NCBI GenBank assembly: GCA_013398015.1
Contig: VZRR01014165.1
Span: forward strand, 2,775,290 to 2,839,289
Direction of reading: 5' to 3'
DNA from: Oreocharis arfaki
Taxonomy: Eukaryota > Chordata > Aves > Passeriformes > Paramythiidae
DNA length: 64,000 nucleotides
Shown in pieces: positions 22,910-36,500 of this stretch. How positions within the stretch are numbered: the first letter of the stretch is position 1; every line of letters starts with the position of its first letter. The position numbers and the translations under genes are program-made. The notes under the pieces are model-generated. The model was not told the origin of the DNA, searched no databases, and was given only the letters and a program-made list of their open reading frames with translations.

Positions 22910-25900
22910 GCAGAAGATTTAACCCTGATGAATCCTAACTTGTAGTAACTGCACCAGAGCCACCCCTGTTGGAGCAGACACTTCTGTAATTTTTTCCTGT
23001 CTCTTGCATTATTGTTGTCTACTTGAATTTTTCCTTCCTTTTACTTACCAAGTTTTCCTTTTAGTCTTGCTTTCTTTTTGTCTGTTTCCCAGCAAAAAAC
23101 CACTTGCCTGATATTTTAATGAAAAAATGCACTAGAGACTTGGCCATGCTACAGTATACAGAACCATTTTTGAGGTGGTAGTGTTTTTTCTGTTGATAAG
23201 AAATGTGTGTTTTATGGTTGCAGTGTTTGATAAGCTGAGAGGGCCTAAGAGTATTGAAGCTTCATCATTCTCAGTATCATAAGGAGGAAACCGAAAGATC
23301 AGCAGAGCTGATGGCTGTAGAGTCCAAGATGACTTGGACATTTTCTTAAGGATTGTAGATTTGATTTCTTCACTTAGTGGGATTGGTCTGCATTTAGCAT
23401 CACCAGGATTTGTTGTCTGTGTCAGAATATAGCTGCACTCATTGCTCTTCTAGCCATCAAACAGCGAACCATAAAGGTCCAAATAATGCATCTGGTAAAA
23501 ACTACGTCTCTATTCTTAAAGCTCAAGGTGTTTTGTTCAGGAGAGTCTCAGTCAAAAAAAAAGGAGTGCAGTTAAGACAGTTGTCAAGAGTCCAGCAAAA
23601 CAGAGCTGGTAACTGCTGAGCTGAATTTCTTTGAGAAAACAACTATTAATCTCTTGGATCAATTGAGAAAGGAGTACAAGACAGGGAATCTGGTTTATTG
23701 TGTATTACAATGGAAGCTGAAGTCCTTTTTTTCTATTCTGTGACTTTTGCTCTATGTTTAGAAGAGAATTAAGTATTGTATTTAATCCCATGTGTTTCCT
23801 TGGCTTCCTCAGGGTTGCTGTATTTTGTCTGATGTTTGTTCTGATAAATTGTTCTGTAATATCTGGCCCCAGATTGTCATTTAGAGATGCAGGACACGTG
23901 CAGGATACTTCAAAGTCTTAGATGGAGGAATGTACAACGTACTCCAAGGAGAGGGTTTCTTAATCAGATTTTTCAGGTTTTGTTCTTACTCGAGCATTAC
24001 TTCAGCATCCAGGAGCCTGCTCTAACTTGAAGTCTCCTTGTGTTTGTGGCTAGTTTACTCTCTCAATTTACACAAGTCCTGCCCTTGAGCTAAGTAGCTT
24101 TTCTTCATCTTAAATCCATTACCTCTTCTCTCTTTGAAATCACAAACAGCATCTTTGTGTGACAGGACCTTCAGTGTCCCACCAGCGCTTCTCTTCACCC
24201 TTTCCAGCCTGAGTCTGCCTGGACTACACTTGCTTAGATGGGTTTCTCTGGGCTAGTTCACCTCGATTAAGGCCATGTGTGATGTCACCAATACTTCCTT
24301 AGCACATTGGAAGTAACTCTTGATAGGTCCCTAAATCTCATTTGCCTTTCACATGACCCCTTCACACTGTCTGCTATGGGCACCCTTACCAGTAACTTGC
24401 CACTACATCTCATTCTCTCTGCTCCTTTGCTTTTGCCAGCTCCTGAGTTGCCAGCTGGTCATGCTTTCCTTTCAAGCACAATTCTTTTTTTTCTTAAGCA
24501 TATTTTAGTACTGCTGTACTCATCCTCCTTCTGTTACTCCAAGCCTAAAGTGTATACATTTCATTATGATTTCTGAAAACTTATTTTTTGTTTGCTAGTA
24601 CAGTTTTATCAAGTAGTATAGGGTTTTTTTGGAGGCTCCACTTTTAAAATCCTCTGAGGAGGATAGCTTTCCTCTTTTAGCGAGGTACCCAAAATACTAG
24701 CATCTTTCATTTAAAACGTTTTGTCACTTTGAAGTGGTCACAGGCAGTGATTTAAGATATCTGTAACTAAATCTCTCAAGCAGATGTTTAAAGGTATCTG
24801 AAAATGAGTGTTCAAAACTTTCCTTGTGGAGCTGCTGTTAGTTATTAGTTGACGAAATTAGTTTGTATTGTATTAAACAGACAAACAAGAACATTAGGAA
24901 AAAAGATTAAAAGTTTTCTTTGCTCACAGCTAGTAAAGTTAGTTTAAATACCATATGTGTGGTTTTAGCTGATGTGACTTTTAAAGCCTGCATTTCACAA
25001 AGAAATGCAGCACTTTGCTCTCCACTACCTCTGAAAGTCAGAGACCAGTTAATTCTTTGTTCTTAAGTTATAGAAAGGGCCAGTTGAACGAATTTTGCTA
25101 TATTCAAAGCCATTGTTTAATTTTGCACCATGCTGTCATTCAATTTCCTGGCTGTTTGTCTAAACCAAATATTTTTTGCGCTACACAAAAATACTGTCTT
25201 GTATGAGATTTAAGGCAGATGCTCCTTCTCCAAGACATCTGTTTTGCACAGATCTCTCTCCCTTCTGTCCTATCTCCCTGCAAGTCTTCTGCTTTTGGAA
25301 TTTTCTGTAGGAACCCTCTAGGTATTGCCACAGTTACGCTCCTCATCTGCTAACCCTTCTTTGGACTGCACCGCCTTTTGACAAAGGAATGTTCCTTTTA
25401 CTGTTTCAGCAGTGTTTGCTTTTCTGGCTGATGTATTTTCTGTTACAGAGTGTGTTTTTATCTGCTTGCCTGCTTTTATTGCAAACTCCTTGAGTGAGGA
25501 CTACACCCTTGGTTTTATATGATGTCATAGATATTATTAGCAATATGAGGAGAGCCAGAGAGCAGGGGGGACTCATTGCAATATCTGATGGTGATTTCTT
25601 CTGTGTGGTTTTGAGCCAGTCAATTTACTGCTCTGTATTTTTCTTTCCTTGTCTCGTGTTTTTATCCACCTTGTCTGTTTAGAAAGGCAGCTTCACAGCA
25701 TAAGATTTGTGTGTGTTTTTACAGCAGGGCCTACCTGAAGTTGGTGATGCTCTTAGAAGCAAACATATTGCATATATGGAAAAAAGAAAAATTATTTTGT
25801 TGGGCATTTGCTATGCTAGGAGCTGTGGAGAGACCACTCCGTTTTACCCGTGTTGTAGAATAATCCTTGTTCCTATTTAGGCTAAAACACATTTTAAGCT

Positions 25901-28900
25901 TTCACCTGGGGATTTGCAGATTGAAATCTACACTTTCCTAATAGAGCAAAGTGTTGTTTCACCCTTATAGATAAAATCTGCCTGCAGCATCATCCAGTCC
26001 CAATATTCAGTTTTAGGAGTGGGAGGGCTGGTCATTACATGGATCTGAGTTAAATTCACTAAATTGTGCATGTATAAAAATATTTCTTTTTTTTTTCTTC
26101 TCTGAAAGAGATTTTATTTCAGTGCAAATTTTGGCATCTGAGAAAGGGAGTAAAAAACTATTTCATGCTGCTTGGTTTCTTTGATTTGTTTTTTGAGTTG
26201 TGTCTCCCCTTTTTTAGTACTTTTCTTATTATTGCTGTCTTCCTCGAATTGTCTTCCTCCAGTATTCCCAGATATGCAAATCTCTGTAGCACCGCTGTGC
26301 CGTGTTTCTGGTGTCCTCCTTCACCTTCTCCCCTGCTCTGCCAAGATTTCCAGAGAGCTTCATGTTCTTCTGTAGCCACCCACCATGTGTCCAGGTCCAG
26401 TGCTTCTGCTACCTGTTTGCACCATGCCCTGAAGAGCCCTGTCTGTTTTCCAACAACACGCAAGCTATTTCAAGACTTGACTACATGTGCTCTTTTGATT
26501 TCCTTGATTAATTCCTTTCCCCAAGACTCATTCCATTCCATTCCATTCCATTCCTCATTCGGGCCTTGCAGCCCTTAGATCCTTTTGCTTGCTCGTACAC
26601 GAGCTATCTGCACACCTCCTGCTATCAACTGTGGCAACACTTGGGTTCTGTTTTGTCAGCCAGACCTCTTCAGTCTCTCTTCTATCTACCTCTTAAGTCC
26701 CCTTACCTTCTACTTGCTAAATTAATTAACTTAGAAATTGTGTTAACCATTTGTGTGATTAACATTTGTGAAATGGATGGAACTTGAGTAAAAGTTTCTG
26801 TACAAAGCAAAAAGTGTTGCAAATTATAATCTCAAAAAGGCTAACTTTGCCCAAAAGGATTCCCAGAGAGCCAGATTTCAGAGATTCCTAGAGAATTTGG
26901 GGAATTCCCAGGATTCCCAAAATCAGATTTGATTTTACCTGTAAAACCAGAAATAGCATATGTTAAAAACCAGCAGACAGCATTGTTCAGACCATGGGCT
27001 GGAGACAGTGGATTTTAATGGCTTGCTTGGGGTGATTGAAAAGTGTTTGCAGACATACTTATAAACTAAAACAAAGTTAAACAGCTGGTTTCTCTTGAAC
27101 TGCTTCTCAGTTGCAATTAAAAAATATTGCAAGCTCTTGAAGTGGAGTTTATATGAAAATACTGAATAAAGCTTTCATTTGAACAATCTGCATTACCATC
27201 GTGCATCTGTTCAGGGGGTTTAGGGCAACCTGGGAGATTTAGGGGAGCATATTCTGTGGAGAATGGGGCCTGGGGTAAATATAAACTAAAATAGGTCTGT
27301 AAATATGGAAACGCTTCTTAAGAGAAATACTTTTATTTTGTGGCTACCAACAGAGTGTCTGTGTGCCTTCCCGTAGCGCCTTAAGCAGTAACTGGAAATT
27401 GGTTTATTCTGTGCATCAATTATGAGTAATAAAAATCCTGGGTTTAAATTTTTAATTTAAAAATTTTAAACTGATTTCAGGTCAAGGTTTGTTGCAGTTA
27501 CTGTTAGTAACATTCAGAATAAAGCTGCATATATGAGCTTTTGGATTATAGCCGACTGTGATTCAGTATTACATATTTTGCTGGCCTGAGGAACAATGAG
27601 CAGTGCCCTGGGAGTCAGATACACACTGGATGACTCAATGAAAGCAGTCGAGGCAAGGTACCCGGGCTGCCCTCCTCTTGCCGTGGGTAAACATCCATCT
27701 CTCCATTGCCATGCACGCTGCTTCCAGGCACACGCAGCTTTTGTCTGGCTTCCCTCCTGGCTGGGTGAGACGCTGCTGCGTGAGACCTCAGCAGAGAAAT
27801 GAAAGCGATCCAGGAACTACATTTCCTACCAATCAGTGGGATCTGCAGAGCGGTGAAGTTGGTGCCTTGCACGAGCTGTAACATGACGTCTGTGGGTAAG
27901 GTCTCAGTTCCCCAGACGGTGCTGAGGGGAAGCCAGGCAGAGGCGTGGTAGTTCATGTTTGCTGTAACACTACTTGACAAGGAAAGCTGCAGAAGGCTGT
28001 TTTTAGCAGAGGAACCTCCTCTTGCTCTGTTGTGCTGTCCCCCAGGGCTGTTTGTTTCTCCCCAAGAAACTGTTATCCCTTTTCCTCCCTGTGCTTTGTT
28101 ACTGTAACTTTTCCTGCTACTGATTTCACTGCTGAAAGTCCTGATTGCTTGTAGGAACCAAAAAGCCCAAGCTGAGATATTCCATCCTGAAAACACCTCA
28201 GAAATAGCAGTGTTCTGCCACACATCCGTTCCTTGAGGGCAGGTGCCAGGCCATGGTCAAACAATCTCTCAGCTTTCAGCTCTGAACATCCCACAGAAAG
28301 ACTGAGGCTTTATCCCAAACTGTCATAGCCATATTTTTCTGACACGCACATGTATATGCAGTTGCAGGAAAAGCTTAGGACAAAGACCCTTCAGGATCTC
28401 CTGGGCCAGGCTGGCAGAAGGAGCTTAGCTTCTAAATTTCAATACCTACAACTGGGACATCCAAAACTTAGTAAAGAGGGGAGCTGCTGTCTGCTTTCTC
28501 TTTTCTCATGACTCTGCACAAAACCACCACCAAAAAACGGGCTACAGAAAATTAATCAATCACAAATATTTGTAAGGTCCTACAGAAATATCACTGCCTT
28601 TCTTCCAGTAAAATAAACGAGGCTCCTATTTTTAAGTGTTTCAATGATTTTTTCATAGTGAAAAACCTCATAGGCACTAACTAATCCTGGAAGTGGAATC
28701 TTACTATTTAAATTTTTTAAAGAAGTTTCTAAGATTGTTTGAGAGATATAATTAATAAAATAAATTGGTTAATTTAATTGCATAATGAAAGTGAGCACGG
28801 TAATTGGGTAACCATGTTCGCTGGACATTCCTACTACAGCTGATCACATTAGTTATTGCCAGTCTGTCGGCACTGCAAGAAGTACAAGCTCAGGTGCAGA

Positions 28901-30373
28901 TCTTTCTGGAGGGTTCTTTTTCTGGACTGGATACTGAAAGAAGTCAAAGTTCAAGTGAATCCTGAATTCCTTGGTAATACGTTTCCTGATTGACTTGCAG
29001 AGCTATCAATTAAAGAAAAAAAACAACCACCCCAACTGAAGCCCCAAAACTTTTGTAATTAAAGTGTTGGAAGCAAGTCAGAAATTGTCAAAGCTTGCTG
29101 ATAAGAACACACAAAAGAATTGAAAAATAATTCAAGAATGAAGGAACCGAGTACAGTTTTCCTGCTTCCTTCCTGTTACAAATTCTATCTATCTTTCTTA
29201 ATATAGCTGAATAATGTTACAATTGTTGCTATATATACAGTAATAAAACCTACACCCTTTAGAAGAACTCCATATTGAAATAATTATTTTTCCCTAAATC
29301 ACCTGACATTTCCTCACACTGCATCATTCATGATTACAAAATAAATATGCAAATATAAATCAACCACAAGGCATAATTTAAATTGTAATGATGAACTGGT
29401 TCTTCTCATGCAGAGGATTGTGCAGAGCAGCTTTACAGCAGAACCTGGGACAAGCAGGATGCAAAGAAGACACCACGATCTCGCAAGTGAACCCAGCTGA
29501 GCAGAGCACCAATCCTTGTGTCACGCTGGGCACAGAGCACTCCTGAGTCAGGCATATGAGCACCTGTCTGTGCTCAGTGCCTGCCAGCACTGCACATGTG
29601 CAGGGGAAAACAGCAGCACAAGTCCTGCCAAAGCCGAGTGTGCCCTGGAGACATCTGGATCCCCTCAAGGACGGGCAAAGGCAGACATTCGCAAAGACGG
29701 GAGCTGAATTCCCGAGCTACCTGGTTTGCTGAAATGCATTTGCAGTATGAACTTGTTTCTTCTGTCAGGAGGCAGGGAGCTGCCTTTTACCTCGTAAACT
29801 TCACTGAAAACTAGAGTGGGTACTTCTACACACCACTGCACCACAAGCTGACCCAAGAATGCCTGGAAGAAAGCTAACAGGCTTCTCCTTTAACATTCTG
29901 GCCCCTTCACTCCCTTTGCTTTTGTATATTTACTCTAAAAAAATTAAGCATCATAATACAAAGTTAGTCATAAGGAATTTCATTTAGGGAGCTCATACAG
30001 TAAGTGGGTAAAAAAAAATAGTATTCATGAGGCCTTGTTCTAGACTATGTTAGGGCAGATCAGTTTCTTTCACCTGGAGAGGAACATCTCCCACTATGAG
30101 ACAAAAAGTGCACTATGTGGTATTTATTCTGCTCCACCACCACAATTCTGCACCTTTCCAGCTGCGATACGGTCAAGAGAAGGACCAGCGTAACAGAGCC
30201 CAGCTGCCAAGACAGGAGAAGCATGCACACAGAACTCCAAGCTGGTTCTTTACTGCCAGGGCTGCTACAGTAAATTGAACCCACTTGCACCAAGATACAA
30301 AAAGAATAGTAGCACACACTGAAAAACAGAGGAATAGGTTTTAATCAACGTATCATCTAACAAACACATCTGT
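22910..30373. other. Intergenic stretch between WBP4 and MTRF1; no gene recognised
   Basis: In human this interval carries the intronless kelch genes KBTBD6 and KBTBD7. Here no open frame exceeds about 200 codons and none looks like BTB or kelch sequence. A pentamer repeat lies at 26526-26555. Two GC-richer patches (27600-28320 and 29400-29720) have longer open frames without recognisable homology. A weak, old CR1-like region may lie near 24100-24250. Confidence 0.7.
26526..26555. repeat. (TTCCA)n / (CATTC)n simple repeat
   Basis: Five to six near-perfect ATTCC units in tandem. Confidence 0.85.
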
Positions 30374-30379
30374 TTTATT
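30374..30379 (-). terminator. MTRF1: MTRF1 poly(A) signal AATAAA
   Basis: On the minus strand AATAAA begins 41 nt after the MTRF1 stop codon and is followed by a GT/T-rich stretch (GTGTTTGTTAG). If used, the 3' UTR would be only about 60-70 nt. A second weaker ATTAAA lies about 30 nt further on. Confidence 0.5.
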
Positions 30380-30419
30380 CTGTTACCAAACACAACAATT
30401 CTAATTCTACTCGAGGTCT

Positions 30420-30539
30420 TCAGCCTCCTCCTTCTAAAGCCTGCAAATTTTCTAGATATTGGGTGACAGCCTCTATCTCTGCAAACTCCAGTAGTCTGTT
30501 GATTAGCTTATCCAGTGCTTCTTTCCCACTTAGAATTTC
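30420..30539 (-). CDS. MTRF1: MTRF1 exon 10 (C-terminus and stop)
   Basis: 120 bp encoding EILSGKEALDKLINRLLEFA and a short tail ending LEGGG, then TGA at 30422-30420. Human ends in a similar LDQLIQRLLQSADEEA helix, so this exon is real though less conserved. Confidence 0.9.
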   Translation of the reverse strand, partial: EILSGKEALDKLINRLLEFAEIEAVTQYLENLQALEGGG

Positions 30540-33500
30540 CTATGAGAAAAAAGGCAGACAAAAGCATTACTGGCTGTCCTTCAGCATTATTCTGAAACAC
30601 TCAAACCCCTGAAATGCACTTTGCCTGCAGTCCTTCCACTTGCTCATCCTTGCAGGTGATTGCCATGAGAAAGCAGCAGTGGTGGACAGCAGCAGGACAT
30701 CAGCTGCCTGCCTGTGCAAGGCACACGGCTTCTGGCAGCAACAATAGCAGCTACTGCCCCACTTTCGTGTAACCCATGCACTTTTACGAAAATCCCCTGC
30801 AAGAACAATCAAAGATTGAAGAATCTCATTCTAACACTCCCGTCCATGGCAAGAGCAAGGCTGTTTTGCAAACAGCTTGCTAAAAGCTCAACTAACTTTT
30901 GCTAGGCAGTTTACGGTTCCAGTTTTACTCAAGAAAGACCCAAACACTAAGTAACTAACAAACGTCACTTTTATGTAATTATGGAACTATTTCCCTGGCC
31001 ATGGTATTCTACACTCCATTAAATACTAACCATTCCATATTCAGTATGCCCTGCATTCTCTGCAGTTACCCAGGACACCTGTGGGTACAGTTTGCTCCTT
31101 ACACTCCTTATGCAACACCACTTAACAGCAAACTGGATACCTAAGCCAAAATATTGAGGGATCATCCTAAACTTTGTTTTTCATAAATGTAATACAAAAA
31201 AATCCATTGTTAGGGGGTTTTTTCCACTGTAAAAAACCCCCAATAAACAGAATCATAGAATGGCCTGGGTTGGAAGGGACCATAAAGATTATTGAGTTCC
31301 AACCCCCCCCTGCCATGGGCAGGGACACTTTTCACTAGACCAGGTTGCTCAAAGCTCCATCCAACACGGCCTTGAACACTGCCAGGGATGAGGGATCCAC
31401 AGCTTCACTGGGCAACCTGGTCCAGTGTCTCTCCACCCTCAGAGTAAAGAATTTTTTCCTAATACCTAATCTAAACATACCCTGTTTTAGTTTGAAGTCA
31501 TTCCCCTTTGTCCTGTCACTACATGCTCTCATAAAAATCTCCCTCTTTCTTGTAGGCTCCCTTTGGGTACTGGAAGGCTGCAATTAGGTCACCCCAAAGC
31601 CTCCTCTTTTCCAGGTTGAACAATCTGTAAGATTCAAGCCATATGTAGAGACTTACTCAGAAACAAGATCTCAGATAATCTTAAAATGAAAACATCCAGT
31701 TTCAGTTTCTTTTAACTGTGGCATGTGATGCAAACATAAAAGTTTTTCTCATTCTTCACTCCAGCGTTAGGAGGAGGAAAGAACAGCCTAACAAAAACAA
31801 AAAGTCCTTCCTGTCAGGTTTTTCTTCCGGATGTACTATGCTTCAAGAATCTCAAATGTCACTCGCCCAGTGTGGCCAATGGACTCATGGATCTCATTGA
31901 GGACTACATGCTTGGTCATTTTTCACTCACATAGTAGGAGAAAAACACACAGAGAAGTAGGCCAGTGAGCTACAGCCTTTGCCAGTAATCTCTAAGACTA
32001 CAAGAGGGCAGGAAATAAAGTTTAAGCTTTCTAAATCTACAGTGTTCTGTCAGAGCACAGCTGGCTACTTTCTTCATATACATGTATCTTAAATTTTGCT
32101 CACTAAGTTAATTTTTTCCTCTTATGGTAAACATAAGTATCTAAATACTCTCATAAGGAACCCTTACCTTGATATTGCGTGCATCATATGAGATCCTGTG
32201 GTCAGTGACTCTGTCCTGGGTGAAGTTGTAAGTACGAATTCTCTCTGACTGGGCTCTTGTTCCCAACTTCAGCAAAGCAGGAAAAAAAAAATCTGTTATG
32301 TTTTGTTCGTGTTTTAAAAATACCAAACACTTCTCTAAAACAGGATACTTAAACTGTAATGGATCAGCCTGTTACAGCTACAAACCTAGTGATCACTGGC
32401 CTGGCACACATTTTTTTTTTAATATTGAGGCATTCCTGAACAGTATTGTTTGAGATTCTGTATCACAGACCAAGTTTTTATATCCTCCAGCATATTTCTG
32501 TTCCAACCCTGTAGCTGGAAGAACCACATAACTTAGTCATGTAAGGTAAGAGTCTTTATTTCAAAAAATATACGAGTGGGGTTTTTGGGGGGGGGAGGGG
32601 TGGAGGGAGGAGGGTTGTAGCTCCCACAAAAGATAATGAAAGTATTCTCCACTAATAGTGGAAGCAGCACAGTCGTCGTGTGGCTGTCAGAAATCAGCAC
32701 CAAAAGAGACTAAGATTAAGAGTAAGAAGTTAAAGTTTCCCTCTAGTGGTGAAGTGCGAGAGTGCAGAAACAATTCTAACTTATGAAGCAGAAACGCAAA
32801 TGCAGCACTGTTGGGGTTAAACACTTCACTAAACACTGTGGTCTTCACTAAAATGAAGAATTAAATGCTAAAAAATGCTCAGAGAAATAAAAGGGTGTCC
32901 ATTTCAGTGTGCTTTGGTGAAAATTTCATCTGCACTCCACATGTATATTTCAGAAGGTGGAATTTCTTGAATAAATTCTGAAACATTAGGAAAGGTGATT
33001 TACTTCTGCCTCATTTTCCACACTATTCATATAAACATACATAAATACAAATATAAATGTAAGTCCTTTATGCAGCTTCGAAGGCTCTCAAACTGAAATT
33101 AATAAAAAAACATGAATGGGTCATTGAGTACAATGATGGGGTTAATAATCTGCAGGGACAAAATGATAAAATGCAATCTGAAATGAGTGATTAAATAGCT
33201 GAGCTGTGCAATCTGGAGTACTAGACAATTCTCTTACTCTGAAGCATTTTTATGCCAATAGATCACTGTTGAAGTTTGAACCACAAATGCGAAAATACTC
33301 AAAGAATGGGAGAAAGAATGATAGGATATTTCGAGAGAAAAGCACACTTGGCAGCATAACTTCAGGTAACTCTTCCAGAAGCTATTTCTTCCTCAAAAGG
33401 TTACCTAAACTGTATCAAATAAGCTGCTACTCAATTGCATAGTGCCAGGATTATTTATTTGCTTGTTTCTCTCAAAAGCTCTGTAGGGCCTTAAAATACT

Positions 33501-36500
33501 CTCCTTTAGAACCTTCTGAGAACTTCCGATCCTAGTTTTCATTGAATGCAACTTTTTACTGATGCTTAATTTGTGTAACTCTGGCCTTAACAGAGACATT
33601 CGGTACACAGTCCTGAGTTTTGCCTTTTGAATAATTGCAGCCAGTCTTTTTATTCTTCTTTCCAACCACAGCTGATGTCTCTTTTCACTGCCTGAGAAGT
33701 CTACAATTGAACTGGGGTAAGTAAAGGCCGACTTACCATCTCAAACAACAAGATTCTTCTCCCTTGCAAGCACCCCGGGTTAGACACGCCCTCTCACTTG
33801 CTCCATCCCCGTTACCCAAAGAGATCAGAAACAAATCTACAACACAACACCCTCTCCAGATCTCAGCCACCACCTGTCCTCACCTGCAGCTTCCTGGCAC
33901 TCTGCTCTTCACTGAGCTGCTTCTCAAGGACCTGCTGGTACAGCTTAGCTCTCAGTGTCCGCAGAGCTATCTCCTTGTTCATCTGCTGCGACCGCTCCTG
34001 CTGGCACTCAACTGCCAGTCCTTCACAGAGGCATCCAACAGCCCATTATAACAAAGAACAAACAAGCTAAATTAATTCTAACACATTAGGCAAATGAAAC
34101 CAACTGGAGTGCTGGTTTGTAGGGCCTTTCAGCTGCAGGATAAAAAGCCATTTTAACACACTGGCCAGAACCATTAGTGCATTTTTAAACTTGTCACAGC
34201 TGCACCGGGGGGTTTTGTTCCGTGCTACAGAAAAGTCAGGGATATTTTAAAATTTCATGAAGCAAACAAGTTTCTGACATTGCCTCTAGAAACTGGGTTC
34301 ACTCCAATTAGCTGTCATTATGTTAAAAATGCAATTTCAACAGTCTACAGAAGCATGTTAAAACAGCGTAACACAAGTTTTAAAAATCTTAGTCCAGATA
34401 AGCTCTTGGATACTGGAAAAATTCATTATTCTAGTAGAAACAAGTGTCTAATCAAGACTGGCGAGTCTTGAACTTAATAATGAAAAATAAGATAAAACAA
34501 AATAAAGGTCTTTAAAAGAAATGTAGTACTTCTCATTTGATTTCTGAAAGAAGAAGGCATATAGGGAACAGCTGTTTTCAGGTCACTACCGGAATTTCCT
34601 GTGCCTAAAGTGATTCTGCATCTGTACAGAGAGAAGCTCACTGAGTTTCAAAAAAAAACAAATCCCAAAAAAGACAGAGTGGTCCAGTCTACACACTATC
34701 TTCCCATCAATATACATTTTCCTTTCTATCCAACATATGATAGCATTATCTGATACTGAACGAAAATCTTCAAGCCTTCCTTTTAACCAGTCATGTAACT
34801 ACACAGATTCCAGCTAGGCAAAGCATGCCCTTGCTTGCCAGCAGCCACTATTGCTGAAGGTACAGAGCACACAGCGCAAATTATTTACTTCTTCTACCCC
34901 ATTCCTGTCACCCTCCATTTGTTCTTTCATCTTTCAAAGACAGTGTACTCATTAAACACTCCCTCTAAAGACAAAACTGGCATAAACATTGCGCCCCTGG
35001 TACACAGCCCCTTTCTCACACTGCCTCGCTACAAGAGGGACAGAACCAGAAGGGGCTACTACCTTTGTTTTGGTATAAGGCCCAGCACTGCACAAGACAA
35101 CCTGCAGGACCACAAGCTTCCTCTTCAAGATACAAATTCAGTGTGATTAAAAGTACAAAGTACAGCCAGACTTACCTGTGGGAAGGTGCACAACTCTCAC
35201 AGCACTATCAGTTTTGTTAACGTGTTGCCCTCCTGCTCCTCTGGCTCTGAATGTATCTATACGCAAATCTTTGGGATCCACTTTAACATCAACCTAGAAT
35301 CAAAGAAAATTACTACTCCTTGATCATTCTAAAAATATTTGGATGTGAGTGACACTCAGCACTAATACGAAATCACTTCTCAAGAAGTTGCTCCTTTACA
35401 ACTGTTCCTAAGTAACAGTCATAATCATTATAATTTAAAAAATGCAGTGTCAAGTATCTCCGAAAAGCAAATGATGCCTTAAAAATTTCACTTAGTTTTT
35501 CAAACTCTTACTCCAGGTCCTCCACAAAACAAGGTATGTGGATGTGTGAAACAAGACAAAATCACTGTTTTGTAAAACCACTAGCTTTGGTGGAGAGACT
35601 AAGAAATTAGCAAATATTTAAAAAGCACTTCTAAGCAACAGTGCAAGGATTTTGTTCATGAGTCAAGCCTGAATGATCCTTGCAACAGTACTTATAATCA
35701 TCTGAGGAGAAAATAGGTATATCCAGATCCATCCAAGTAAGGATTGCCACATTGGAAATAAGAGTCCATGATGACCTGGCCCATAGTTTGAGCTCAATGG
35801 ATGGGAAAGGAACATTCAGATCTGACCAATGTTGCAAGGAAAGCATTACAAAGAACAGAAGGTGCAGGAAAAGCCTACACGATCTGGTTTTGTTTATTTT
35901 GCTGGTCTAAGTGTGTGAGATCTCAGACAGACTAGCCAACACACTCATTCACATTCAAAGGAGACTGTCCTTGATTTAACAGAGAAGGACACCAATAATT
36001 TAAATGAACCAAAAAAACTCCCAAAAGGACATGTAGAATCACATTACTATGCAACACTGAGTATTTTCTTGGATATATTCTGTGTCTTAAAACATGATGT
36101 AATTTAAAACTGGTTTACTCATAGCACTGAGCCATAGTCAGTGTTGGAGCTGGAACACTTAATGAAATAATTACTCATTTACGTGCCATTTCAGGCAGCA
36201 GCAAATCTCTGCAAAGTTGCTTCTGATGATCCATTTATACATGTAAGGTACAGAGCCAAGGTCTATCACGTTCCAGAGTCAGAGCACTTGTGGTTCATTT
36301 GCTGGAACTTGCACAGAGCCCTTGGTTCTCAGAGAAATCCCCAAAACAGCAACATGGTTTTAAACAACACCTTCTCCAACACCAAAATGGATGAGCGGGG
36401 CTACAGCACCACCTTACCACCCCAACGAACAGTTTACCTCCTCTGGCTGAGGGAGGACAATGACTGACATTGTCCCAGTGTGAATACGCTGCATTCTTGA

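Larger units (their letters stand above)
30540..32167 (-). other. MTRF1 last intron
   Basis: Carries a minus-oriented CR1 (31249-31640) and, just beside it, a perfect 11-bp-arm hairpin (31213-31241). Nothing else recognised. Confidence 0.9.
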
